7,315 bases of DNA from an uncultured Collinsella sp. GTDB lineage: Bacteria > Actinomycetota > Coriobacteriia > Coriobacteriales > Coriobacteriaceae. The notes under the pieces are model-generated. The model saw nothing but the letters and a program-made list of their open reading frames with translations. It did not search any database and was not told the origin of the DNA. Made by a program: the position numbers and the translations under genes. The DNA lies in assembly GCA_902482615.1 (NCBI GenBank), contig CABTAA010000078.1, forward strand, positions 1 to 7,315, in the 5' to 3' direction. This document shows, piece by piece, positions 1-6,290 of the stretch (its first letter is position 1; every line of letters begins with the position of its first letter).

Positions 1-42
1 GAACGTCATATTATCCAAATGCGGCCCGCGCAGCGTCGGCAG

Positions 43-84
43 GTTACGGCGTTTGGTAAAACGCCGTAACTCGACGCCGTAACT
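43..84. repeat. Perfect 12-bp hairpin plus third arm copy downstream of lacC
   Basis: GTTACGGCGTTT (43-54) and AAACGCCGTAAC (59-70) are exact reverse complements separated by GGTA. An 11-base copy of the right arm, ACGCCGTAACT, occurs at 61-71 and again at 74-84, immediately outside the lacC stop codon. The stem is strong enough to block RNA 3' decay or stop polymerase for the leftward lac transcript, but no T tract follows it in either direction, so it is not a textbook intrinsic terminator. Stem plus tandem arm copies look more like a REP-type interspersed repeat; that part is inference. Positions 1-42 show no recognisable gene. Confidence 0.6.
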
Positions 85-1020
85 CTAAAGCTCCGTTACT
101 TCAACACTGTTGTAGATCTCGTCCCAGCGGTCCATGACCAGGTGGCCGGTCTTGGGATCCATGGCGTTAAGCTTGCCGCAGGTATTGGCGGTCTTGAGCA
201 CCGTGACGTCGTCGGCGCCAGCAGCAATCGCATGTGCAAAGCCGGCGATGGTCGAGTCACCGGAACCCGTCGCGTTCACAGCCGCAATCGCAGGCGTCTT
301 GGCGCGGAACGCGCGACCCTCATGGAAGCCCACCGAACCGGCAGCGCCCATCGAAACGACAACCCAGGGAATACCGGCAAAGCGGCCGTCGGCGGCAAGC
401 GCCTCGCGCAGGGCATCGACATCATCGGTCGTAAAGGACGTACCCAGCAGGCCGTTAATCTCGGTCAGGTTGGGCTTTACGAGCTCAGGCTTAGCGTCGG
501 ACTCCAGCGCGGCCTCCAGCGATGCACCCGAGGTGTCGAGCAGCACCTTGGCGCCCGCCTCCTCGGCGATCTTGACGAGCTCGGCATAGTAGCCGGCATC
601 GACGCCACGCGGCAGCGAGCCCGAAAGCGTCACAACGTCCGCCTTCGCTGCAAGCTCGGCGAACTTGGCCGTAAAGGCCTCGAGCTCGGCCGGGGCGATC
701 TGCGGGCCGCTCTCCAGCAGCTCGGTCTGATTACCCTCGTGCAGAATATTCAGGCAGATGCGCGTCTCGCCGGCAATGGGCACAAAGTCGTTCTTGACGC
801 CGTCAGCATCCATAAGCTCAGCCATATAGGCACCCATGTGGCCGCCGAGCAGACCGGTCGCGAGCACGTCGTCGCCCAGCTGCAGCAACACGCGGCTCAC
901 GTTGAGGCCCTTACCGCCAGCGGTCTTTTCGGGCGTCACACGGTTAACATCGTCGATGATCAACTTGTCGAGCTGATAGCGCGTATCAATCGACGGGTTC
1001 ATGGTAACGGTCAGAATCAT
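85..1020 (-). CDS. lacC: Tagatose-6-phosphate kinase (PfkB family)
   Basis: Cytoplasmic sugar kinase that phosphorylates tagatose-6-phosphate with ATP to tagatose-1,6-bisphosphate, the third step of the tagatose-6-phosphate pathway. The 311-residue protein has the usual LacC length and opens with MILTVTMNPSID, typical of LacC and 1-phosphofructokinases. It carries the PfkB substrate-side signature GGKGLNVSR at residues 35-43, SGSLPRG at 133-139, and the anion-hole/catalytic motif NATGSGDS at 249-256, with Asp255 as the expected catalytic base. A start 15 codons further upstream is possible, but the ATG at 1020 matches the family N-terminus and has an AGGAG site (CTCCT at 1027-1031 on the plus strand) at good spacing. 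It is the last visible gene of the lacA-lacB-lacX-lacC unit, 56 bases after the epimerase gene. 1-phosphofructokinase is the main alternative; the lacAB context argues for LacC. Confidence 0.9.
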   Translation of the reverse strand: MILTVTMNPSIDTRYQLDKLIIDDVNRVTPEKTAGGKGLNVSRVLLQLGDDVLATGLLGGHMGAYMAELMDADGVKNDFVPIAGETRICLNILHEGNQTELLESGPQIAPAELEAFTAKFAELAAKADVVTLSGSLPRGVDAGYYAELVKIAEEAGAKVLLDTSGASLEAALESDAKPELVKPNLTEINGLLGTSFTTDDVDALREALAADGRFAGIPWVVVSMGAAGSVGFHEGRAFRAKTPAIAAVNATGSGDSTIAGFAHAIAAGADDVTVLKTANTCGKLNAMDPKTGHLVMDRWDEIYNSVEVTEL

Positions 1021-1076
1021 ATTGAACTCCTGTTTCCGGGGCACGACACGCGCGGCCCCAAACATACGATAGCTCG

Positions 1077-1958
1077 TTAAAGGATCTCGATCTCAAAGCC
1101 GCGGGTAACGGTCTCCCCCGGCTTGGCCACCAGGCAGCCACGCTTGTGCTCCAGAATATCGTCCTCGTCGGAACAGGTGGACAGGCCGCCCCACGGTTCC
1201 ACGGCCACAAAGTCACCCTCGGGCTTGCTCCACACAATCAGGTACGGCATATCGGGGAACGTCAGGCGCACGCCCTTGTCCTCGGTCTTCTTGGTAAGCG
1301 TAACCACGCGGCTCTCGAGCACGTCAAAGATGGTCTCTGCGAAGTCAAAGAGTTCGTGGGTCAGCGGCAGGTCATGGCCAACCATCGGGTTCTTGCTGCG
1401 ATGCTCAACATCAATCAGGCCCGTCGAGGGAACGGCAGTACAGAGCTCGGCGGCCTCGCGCTGCTCAAAACGGAGCTCGTAGTTGTCATAGGACTCGCCC
1501 TCGTCAAGCGGGCACTTAAAGCCAGGATGACCGCCCACAAAGAACGGCATGTCCTCGGTGCCCTCATTGGTCACCTCGTACGACACGGCCACCTTTTCCG
1601 AATCGATCGTGTAACGAGCAACGATCTCAAACGGATACGGGTACTGCTCGAGCAACTCGGCATGGTCGGCAGAGCTTAGGCTCAGCGCAACCATGTTGTC
1701 GCCTTGCTCCTCGAGCTTCCACTCCTGCTTGCGGGCAAAGCCGTGGCGGGCAAGCTTAACCTCGCGACCGCCCATGGTCATTGCGTGACCATCACGAAGG
1801 CCGCCGCAGATCGGGAAGCAAATGGGTGCCTGGCCCGACCAGACCGCCGGATCGCCCTGCCACAGGTACTCACGGCCGTTGGCTTTAATCGAAGTGAACG
1901 ATCCGCCAGCCGTGCTCAGTGCCACGCGAACAGAACCGTTATCAAGAACAAACTCCAT
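1077..1958 (-). CDS. lacX: LacX-like aldose 1-epimerase / galactose mutarotase family protein
   Basis: Member of the galactose mutarotase-like fold (aldose 1-epimerase family) closest in pattern to LacX of lactococcal lac operons. The 293-residue protein shows the N-terminal NGREYLWQGDPAVW stretch (28-40), HGFAR (72-76), GGHPGF (142-147) and EPWGG (254-258). His72, His144 and Glu254 are the likely sugar-binding/catalytic residues by family knowledge. It is probably cytoplasmic, since no signal peptide is visible. A likely role is interconverting anomers of galactose or galactose-6-phosphate released from lactose-6-phosphate, feeding LacAB; the exact substrate cannot be read from sequence. The ATG at 1958 was chosen over one 11 codons upstream because it matches the family N-terminus and follows a GGGAAGG ribosome site. 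It lies between lacB (119-base gap) and lacC (56-base gap), unlike Lactococcus, where lacX is at the operon end. Confidence 0.82.
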   Translation of the reverse strand: MEFVLDNGSVRVALSTAGGSFTSIKANGREYLWQGDPAVWSGQAPICFPICGGLRDGHAMTMGGREVKLARHGFARKQEWKLEEQGDNMVALSLSSADHAELLEQYPYPFEIVARYTIDSEKVAVSYEVTNEGTEDMPFFVGGHPGFKCPLDEGESYDNYELRFEQREAAELCTAVPSTGLIDVEHRSKNPMVGHDLPLTHELFDFAETIFDVLESRVVTLTKKTEDKGVRLTFPDMPYLIVWSKPEGDFVAVEPWGGLSTCSDEDDILEHKRGCLVAKPGETVTRGFEIEIL

Positions 1959-2077
1959 AGGAGCCTTCCCTTTCTTACGACAGCCCGCCAAGTCAATAGG
2001 GCTGATAGAAAACCGGCCCGCGCCCCCTCACAGAAACGCGAGCCGTCAACGGACTAGTTAATTACGCCGGATACCCG

Positions 2078-2602
2078 CTAATCATGGTATTCGCCGCGGT
2101 CCCACTTCTCGAGGAACTCGTCAAAGAAGTGCGGGTCAGCCTGAGCCTCGGCGTCGGCCTTGTTGCAGGCATCGATCTTGGCGATCAGGGCATCGTGCTC
2201 GGGGGTCTTCTCGTAGGGCTCCTCCAGGAAGGCAAGCATGATATCGGCCATCAGGAACTCGCCGGTAATCTTGCCGCCAAAGCCCACGATGTTGGCGTTG
2301 AGCTCGCGACGGGCATACAGGGCAGAGGTCATGTCGCGAACCAGGGCGCAGCGGGCGCCGGGAACCTTGTTGACGGCGTTGGTGATGCCGATGCCGGTGC
2401 CGCACAGGGCCACGCCAAAGTCGGCCTTGCCGCTGGCAACAGCCTCGCCCACGGCCTTACCGTAGATGGGATAGTGCGTACGGGTGTGGCTGTAGGTACC
2501 GCAGTCGAGCACCTTGTAGCCAGCCTGCTCCAGGCGGTCGGCCAGATAGATCTTCTCGTCCGTAACGATATGGTCGCAACCGATTGCGATGGTCTTCTTC
2601 AT
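2078..2602 (-). CDS. lacB: Galactose-6-phosphate isomerase subunit LacB
   Basis: One subunit of the heteromeric isomerase LacAB that converts galactose-6-phosphate to tagatose-6-phosphate in the cytoplasm; RpiB/LacA/LacB superfamily. The 174-residue protein is nearly the canonical LacB length and shows the family blocks IAIGCDHIVTDEK (5-17), RTHYPI (41-46), CGTGIGITNAVNKVPG (67-82) with Cys67 as the predicted catalytic base/acid, LVRDMTSALYARRELNAN (87-104), GFGG (107-110) and the C-terminal FLEKWDRGEYHD, which is almost diagnostic of LacB. An AAAGGA ribosome site precedes the start. It follows lacA by 63 bases on the same strand and is probably co-transcribed with it. I see nothing broken or unusual in it. 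Confidence 0.96.
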   Translation of the reverse strand: MKKTIAIGCDHIVTDEKIYLADRLEQAGYKVLDCGTYSHTRTHYPIYGKAVGEAVASGKADFGVALCGTGIGITNAVNKVPGARCALVRDMTSALYARRELNANIVGFGGKITGEFLMADIMLAFLEEPYEKTPEHDALIAKIDACNKADAEAQADPHFFDEFLEKWDRGEYHD

Positions 2603-2665
2603 CAGAACGTCCTTTCGTCTGAATTCACAAGTTGAGGTAGAAGTTCGAGTTCTCGGTGGCTCTCG

Positions 2666-3094
2666 TTAGGCCATCTTGTTGAGCATGTCGACACGAATCT
2701 GGTGACGGCCGCCGGCGTACTGGGCGCGCAGGAACTCGCGGGCGATCTTCTTGGCGACCTCGGTGCCCACAACGCCCGGGCCCATGGTGACCATGCGCGA
2801 GCCGTTGTGCTCGCGGGTCATGTAGGCGGAACGCTCGTCAGAAATGTTGGCGACGACCATGCCCTTAATCTTGACGGCGGCCATATAGGAGCCGACGCCG
2901 TACTTATCGAATGCGAAGCCCTGGGAATCCTTGTGCTCCAGCAGGTCCTTGGCAACGGCGGTCGCGGAATCGACAAAGTCCGCGGCAGGGGTCTCGGAAT
3001 AGTCGACGACCTCGTGACCGTCGGCGATGAGCATCTCCTTGATGGACTCCTTCATCGACATACCGTCGGCATCGGAAGCGATTACAACCCTCAT
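2666..3094 (-). CDS. lacA: Galactose-6-phosphate isomerase subunit LacA
   Basis: Partner subunit of LacB in galactose-6-phosphate isomerase. The 142-residue protein has the canonical LacA length and motifs: VVIASDADG (3-11), DERSAYMTREHNGSRM (86-101) and the C-terminal GGRHQIRVDMLNKMA, a LacA hallmark. Where LacB has its catalytic Cys (CGTG), LacA has Asp63 in the FDKYGVG segment, consistent with LacA contributing phosphate and substrate contacts across the heteromeric interface rather than the thiol; that reading comes from family knowledge. The start is supported by an excellent AAGGAGG site about 6 bases upstream. It is the first gene of the leftward operon and lies roughly 100 bases downstream of a probable promoter embedded in GTTC/GAAC inverted repeats. 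Confidence 0.96.
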   Translation of the reverse strand: MRVVIASDADGMSMKESIKEMLIADGHEVVDYSETPAADFVDSATAVAKDLLEHKDSQGFAFDKYGVGSYMAAVKIKGMVVANISDERSAYMTREHNGSRMVTMGPGVVGTEVAKKIAREFLRAQYAGGRHQIRVDMLNKMA

Positions 3095-3186
3095 GACATC
3101 CTCCTTGAGAGATACGCAGGTGCGTAGTTTCTGTTTGGAAGTGTTGAATCGCGTTCAGGTCCGGGCATCTGAATGTGCGGTTCTTC

Positions 3187-3264
3187 ACTGTTCATGTTTA
3201 TTTGAACACATTCGAACAGTAACTGCAACAACTATTTGTTTATCTTTGTTCTTTTTTGAACAAA
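3187..3264. promoter_or_regulatory. Cluster of GTTC/GAAC inverted repeats (candidate operators) upstream of lacA
   Basis: Three nested inverted repeats are visible: TGTTCA (3189-3194) with TGAACA (3203-3208), spacer 8; the outer pair ACTGTTC (3187-3193) with GAACAGT (3214-3220), spacer 20; and TTTGTTC (3245-3251) with GAACAAA (3258-3264) around a run of six T. The two GAAC half-sites at 3204 and 3214 are one helical turn apart. Further GTTC copies lie at 3153 and 3180. This density is far above chance for about 110 bases and it brackets the likely lac promoter. Which regulator binds is unknown; a DeoR-family LacR encoded elsewhere or another local regulator is possible. The rest of the 309-base lacA/membrane-gene gap holds only the terminator at 3337-3372. 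Confidence 0.6.
3200..3228 (-). promoter_or_regulatory. Candidate promoter of the lacA-lacB-lacX-lacC operon
   Basis: On the minus strand TTGCAG (3223-3228) lies 17 bases from TCAAAT (3200-3205), a moderate sigma-70-type match (-10 four of six, -35 three of six). The start would fall near 3193, giving a leader of about 100 bases before lacA. The -10 element lies inside the GTTC-N10-GAAC inverted repeat, the layout expected of a repressed promoter. The hexamers are weak, so the exact position is uncertain. Confidence 0.35.
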
Positions 3265-3330
3265 TACCGTTTACGGATGATTGCTGACCGTTTGGATTCA
3301 GGGAATGCCCGGCTTGTCACGTATTCAACA

Positions 3331-3372
3331 AACAAAAAGGGCGGCCGAGAACGCATCTCGGCCGCCCTTCTT
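3331..3372 (-). terminator. Intrinsic terminator of the membrane-protein gene
   Basis: A perfect 14-bp stem (3337-3350 with 3356-3369), very G+C-rich with a five-base loop ACGCA, is followed on the minus strand by TTTTTGTTT. It lies about 32 bases beyond the stop codon of the gene ending at 3404 and before the lac promoter, so it insulates the lacA operon from upstream transcription. On the plus strand the stem is followed only by CTT, so termination is mainly leftward. Confidence 0.9.
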
Positions 3373-3403
3373 ACGGTTGGTTTTCCAAAGATCGCTTTGC
3401 CGC

Positions 3404-4435
3404 CTACTCAGACTGCCCACCCTTTTTGGCGTGCTTGGAAGGAGTGCTCAAGAAACGACCCGTCAAATAGTTCGCCGGGCCGGAAATATCGATCCCCAGC
3501 AGCACGTGGCCCAGCCACAGGAACGCCACGAGCACCAGCAGCGGGATAACGCACGAAGTCACGATCATCACGATGACGCCTTCAATCAGATCGGTCACCT
3601 GCCGCACGATCTCATCGGTCATCTGCTTGGCGCCGCTGGTCACCGACGTAACAAGGCTCGATGCCCCATCAGTCAACTGCTCGAGCACGTTTTTGGACTC
3701 CGTGGTCTCGGATTTTTTCTTGTTCGATTTTGAGCTGGTCTCGGCTGACTTGTCCGTGGTGCCGGCCGCATCCGCAGCGTCCGCAGCCTTTTGCTCAGCT
3801 TGCTCAATACTTACGCGATACGTTTCATCGACCTTCTGCGACACCCATACGCTCGCGGGCACGAGCGCCATGCCGATCACGGCAACCACCAGTACGCGTG
3901 TCGCCACACGGCGCAGGACAGTGCTCGTGCTCCAGCGCCCGTGAATGCCGAGCGACACCGCAAAGAGCACCAACGCAGACGGGATTAAGATGCCCAGGCC
4001 AACCGACCACAAAATCGTGAGCAAATATTTCTCTAGGTATAGCACGGCAAGCACGATACCAAGGTTGCCTGAAAGCTGTGCGAGCTGCTCGGCAACCGGC
4101 GTTCCCGTATCACCAGGCAGCGCGGTAATGCCCGCAGATAGAGCAACGCATGAAGCCGTGAGCGCCAAAACGTTGCCTTTCTTTTGGTCGATAACCTCGA
4201 TGGTGGAGTCCCAAGTTTTGGTATCGGCGAAATGCGGACGAGCTACAAAGCCCGACAGCAACGCCAGCACCACGAGCGCAACGATGATACCGATCTGCAG
4301 CTTTTTGTTTGCGCACACGACATCGGACAGGCTGGGCTGCAGCTCGGTTACCGTCGTGTGCTCGGTTATCTGGACAGGACGCCCATGAGCCATCTCGTGC
4401 GCGTCTCTTTTTTGAATCGATCCATTGTCCGGCAT
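3404..4435 (-). CDS. Unidentified multi-pass membrane protein with a central charged linker
   Basis: I do not recognise the family. The 343-residue product has a polar N-terminus of about 45 residues without a signal peptide, then hydrophobic segments at roughly 46-65, 88-106, 123-142, 144-164 and 178-197. A polar, Ala/Ser/Lys/Glu-rich low-complexity region follows (about 200-250, with NKKKSETTESK at 238-248). An amphipathic stretch (251-285) leads to a final long hydrophobic segment at about 286-314 and a basic tail ending AKKGGQSE. No enzymatic or transporter motif is evident. The ATG at 4435 has a strong AGGAGG site seven bases upstream and is preceded by a TATACT -10 box; a strong terminator follows. 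It therefore appears to be an independent transcript lying between the lac gene blocks, and its relation to lactose use is unknown. Possible roles (envelope, export, signalling) cannot be separated from sequence alone. Confidence 0.75.
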   Translation of the reverse strand: MPDNGSIQKRDAHEMAHGRPVQITEHTTVTELQPSLSDVVCANKKLQIGIIVALVVLALLSGFVARPHFADTKTWDSTIEVIDQKKGNVLALTASCVALSAGITALPGDTGTPVAEQLAQLSGNLGIVLAVLYLEKYLLTILWSVGLGILIPSALVLFAVSLGIHGRWSTSTVLRRVATRVLVVAVIGMALVPASVWVSQKVDETYRVSIEQAEQKAADAADAAGTTDKSAETSSKSNKKKSETTESKNVLEQLTDGASSLVTSVTSGAKQMTDEIVRQVTDLIEGVIVMIVTSCVIPLLVLVAFLWLGHVLLGIDISGPANYLTGRFLSTPSKHAKKGGQSE

Positions 4436-4473
4436 TTGGATACCTCCTCATTCCGGCCTGTATTGCGGATGGA

Positions 4474-4479
4474 AGTATA
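4474..4479 (-). promoter_or_regulatory. Candidate -10 box for the membrane-protein gene
   Basis: TATACT on the minus strand matches the consensus at five of six positions. A start near 4467 would leave a leader of about 31 bases containing the AGGAGG site. No convincing -35 hexamer is seen at 16-18 bases; GTTCGG occupies that place. Confidence 0.4.
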
Positions 4480-4528
4480 CCCACCCTGCGAAAAACCGAA
4501 CGGGAAGACGAACAGAAGCCCCAAGACT

Positions 4529-4569
4529 GTCCCCAACGACTAGTCGTTTAAGAACGTCCCCAATGACTA
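4529..4569. repeat. GTCCCCAAYGACTA direct repeat with a perfect 14-bp palindrome
   Basis: GTCCCCAACGACTA (4529-4542) recurs with one change as GTCCCCAATGACTA (4556-4569), 27 bases apart. The first copy runs into the perfect palindrome AACGACTAGTCGTT (4535-4548). The block sits in the 225-base gap between the membrane-protein gene and lacF and has no coding potential. It resembles short interspersed elements that I recall from Collinsella genomes; that link is memory-based and unverified. Confidence 0.6.
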
Positions 4570-4599
4570 TCTCGGGATGAGTTGCGGGGAGGAGAACAG

Positions 4600-4633
4600 A
4601 AAAAGCCCTGCCGCGGGTAGCGGCAGAGCTTTT
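4600..4633 (-). terminator. Intrinsic terminator of the lacF transcript
   Basis: On the minus strand AGCTCTGCCGC (4630-4620) pairs with GCGGCAGGGCT (4614-4604), an 11-bp stem with one G-T pair and a five-base loop, followed by a TTTT run. It lies about 30 bases after the lacF stop codon. The complement also has AAAA before and TTTT after the stem, so weak action on plus-strand transcription is possible. Confidence 0.85.
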
Positions 4634-4660
4634 GGAAGGGGACTTGGTTGTGAGGGCTCG

Positions 4661-4999
4661 TTAGGCGAGCTTGGCCTCGAGCTCGGCAATGCGCTTGTAG
4701 GCATCGATGGTAAAGCGGGCCTGCTTCTCCAGGATCATGGTGGTCATGAGAGTGTCCTGAGCATGGGCCATGATGAAGGTCATCTCCATCTCGCCACCGC
4801 CGGCCTCCTGCGAAAGCAGCTTGGTCTGCGTGTCGTGGGCGCCGATAAGTGCATCGCTGGCATCCTTGTGCAGCTGTTCGGCCTTCTCAAAATCACCCTC
4901 GCGAGCAGCATCGAGCGCTGCAAGCAGATCGGTCTGGGCGTCACCTGCGTATGCGACAATCTCGAATCCAACCATCGAGATTTCTTCTTTGGTTGCCAT
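4661..4999 (-). CDS. lacF: PTS lactose-type EIIA component
   Basis: Cytoplasmic phosphocarrier of the lactose/cellobiose PTS family: it receives phosphate from HPr and passes it to IIB during lactose uptake. The 112-residue protein matches the family length. GFEIVAYAGDAQTDLLAAL (11-29) is the LacF-type helix 1, followed by a second helix region EGDFEKAEQLHKDASDAL, and the active-site block FIMAHAQDTLMTTM (75-88) contains His79 as the predicted phosphorylated residue and Asp82 as the metal ligand at the trimer axis. The GFEIVAYAGDA stretch favours LacF over cellobiose/chitobiose IIA proteins. An AAAGGA site precedes the start. It is transcribed alone, with 214 bases separating it from lacI upstream and a terminator downstream. 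It would work with the lacE-like product on the far side of lacI. Confidence 0.9.
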   Translation of the reverse strand: MATKEEISMVGFEIVAYAGDAQTDLLAALDAAREGDFEKAEQLHKDASDALIGAHDTQTKLLSQEAGGGEMEMTFIMAHAQDTLMTTMILEKQARFTIDAYKRIAELEAKLA

Positions 5000-5067
5000 A
5001 TTGCGTTCCTTTCACATATGAACCAATGGAGAGCATCGCGTCCGGGCATACGCGCTGCGTTCTGTAT

Positions 5068-5182
5068 GGCAGAAACATTAACATTCAAACAAAAAAGAAC
5101 AGCGCAAAACGTAATTTCAAGCTATGAACGGTCAATTTTTGCCCGTGAACGGTTTTTAAACCAATTTAAACAATATCGAACA
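5068..5182. promoter_or_regulatory. GAAC half-site array and partial LacI-type operator upstream of lacF
   Basis: ATTC (5083-5086) and GAAC (5097-5100) are spaced by 10 bases, the same spacing as the GTTC-N10-GAAC repeat before lacA, and the 12-base string CAAAAAAGAACA (5090-5101) also occurs in the lacA control region on its minus strand. TGAACGGT appears twice (5125-5132 and 5146-5153), 21 bases apart, and a further GAAC lies at 5178. At 5068-5085 the half AACATTAACATT resembles one side of the lacI/lacE operators (11 of 12 bases), but the other half does not match. No strong terminator is seen after lacI in this gap. Confidence 0.45.
5108..5135 (-). promoter_or_regulatory. Candidate lacF promoter
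   Basis: On the minus strand TTGACC (5130-5135; five of six to the -35 consensus) is spaced 16 bases from TACGTT (5108-5113; three of six to the -10). The start would be near 5101, leaving a leader of about 100 bases. The -35 overlaps a TGAACGGT copy at 5125-5132, so binding there would interfere with RNA polymerase. Confidence 0.35.
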
Positions 5183-5213
5183 CAATTAGCGGCAACCCAA
5201 ACAGACCCGCGCC

Positions 5214-6218
5214 CTAGCGCCAATCGCGCACCGTATCGCCCTCGACGAGCACGCCCGGAAACAGCATGTGCTCCACACCGGGTTCAACGCCCTCGGCGCC
5301 GGCAATCTTGTCGACCGCCCACATGCCGACGCGCTTGTTGTCAAAGCGCACCGTGGTCAGGCGACGGTCGGGCACGATATCGCCCAGGCTGTCGTCAACA
5401 CCCGCCACGCTCACGTCCTCGGGCACGCGCTTTCCGCGCGACTCGAGTCCGCGAATGCAGCCGTAGGCCATGGCGTCGTTAGAGGCATAGATGGCAGTAC
5501 AGGTCGGATCATCCGCCAGGGCCTGACCTGCGGCATATCCGCTCTGCGCCGTCCAATCGCCACGGATAAGTCGCGGTGGCTCAATGCCATGCGCACGCAA
5601 TGTCTCGCGCCAGCCTTCCTCGCGCCGCATGCCCGAAAGCGAGCGCTCGGGGCACGAGATAAAGTGCACGGTTTTGTGCCCCCGCCCCAGCAAGTACTCG
5701 ACCACCTGGCGCGAGCAATCGAACTGGTCGTTATCGACCGTTGAACAGAGCGGGTGCTCCAGCATGGTAACGAGCACCGTCTGTATGCCGGGCAGCGGCT
5801 CGAAGGTGCCAAAGTCCGCCGGCATGCGGTTCATGATCACGACCATGCCGTCTACCGGCAGCGCGCTCATGCGCGACGATGCGCTCTCGAGGGTATACGG
5901 ATGCCCGTCTACTTTAGTGAGGGTGATGGCATAGCCGTGCTTATCGGCGGCGGCGGTAAAGCCCTCCATACGGTCGAGGTTGCCGGTACCGGTAATGTTG
6001 AACATGGCAACGCCGACGGTCTTAAACTTGCCGCGGCGCAGCGATCGACCGGCAAAATTGGGGCGATACCCCAGCTCGCGCATGGCGGCACGCACGCGTT
6101 CCTTGGTCTCGGGGCGCACGCTGGGCGAATCGTGCACGGTGCGCGAGACCGTCTGCTCCGAGACGCCCGCGAGGCGCGCTACGTCTTTGACGGATACCGA
6201 TTTTTTAACAGCGGCCAT
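5214..6218 (-). CDS. LacI/GalR-family transcriptional repressor
   Basis: The 334-residue protein has standard LacI-family architecture. An N-terminal helix-turn-helix VSVKDVARLAGVSEQTVSR (8-26) and hinge helix NFAGRSLRRGK (54-64), in which Leu60 aligns with the minor-groove-intercalating Leu of LacI, precede a periplasmic-binding-protein-like sensor domain from about 65. Sensor residues resemble galactoside-type LacI: an Arg pair before Trp203 (RREEGW, 198-203), ASNDAM (245-250) and GVDDS (273-277). The inducer is probably a lactose-derived sugar or sugar phosphate; this is inference. The first two recognition-helix specificity residues are Glu21-Gln22, where LacI has Tyr-Gln. The gene is divergent from the lacE-like gene and very probably binds the two palindromes at 6377 and 6497, repressing lacE and possibly itself. 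The ribosome site is weak (AGAAAG), suggesting modest expression. Symbol left empty because lacI and lacR usage varies. Confidence 0.93.
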   Translation of the reverse strand: MAAVKKSVSVKDVARLAGVSEQTVSRTVHDSPSVRPETKERVRAAMRELGYRPNFAGRSLRRGKFKTVGVAMFNITGTGNLDRMEGFTAAADKHGYAITLTKVDGHPYTLESASSRMSALPVDGMVVIMNRMPADFGTFEPLPGIQTVLVTMLEHPLCSTVDNDQFDCSRQVVEYLLGRGHKTVHFISCPERSLSGMRREEGWRETLRAHGIEPPRLIRGDWTAQSGYAAGQALADDPTCTAIYASNDAMAYGCIRGLESRGKRVPEDVSVAGVDDSLGDIVPDRRLTTVRFDNKRVGMWAVDKIAGAEGVEPGVEHMLFPGVLVEGDTVRDWR

Positions 6219-6284
6219 AGGTCGATCTTTCTATGTCAACGATGCCATTGGTGGCACCCTGCGCAGTCATTTTTAACGCCTTCA

Positions 6285-6290
6285 AGTATA
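6285..6290 (-). promoter_or_regulatory. Candidate -10 box for the lacI-family gene
   Basis: TATACT on the minus strand (five of six) would place a start near 6278 and a leader of about 60 bases. No good -35 is found at 16-18 bases, so it would need an activator or be weak. A small inverted repeat TGCCA-N4-TGGCA (6243-6256) lies in the leader. Confidence 0.35.

Noticed and set aside
142..1080. Plus-strand reading frame of 312 codons opposite lacC
   Set aside because: It is antisense to a clear PfkB kinase, has Arg/Gly/His-rich composition typical of a complementary-strand shadow, and lacks family motifs.
1981..2004. Inverted repeat CAGCCC/GGGCTG in the lacB-lacX gap
   Set aside because: Arms of only six bases with a 12-base loop and no T tract; too weak to call a terminator or operator.
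5151..5162. Small palindrome GGTTT-TT-AAACC after lacI
   Set aside because: Five-base A/T-rich arms are likely by chance and there is no terminator-like context.
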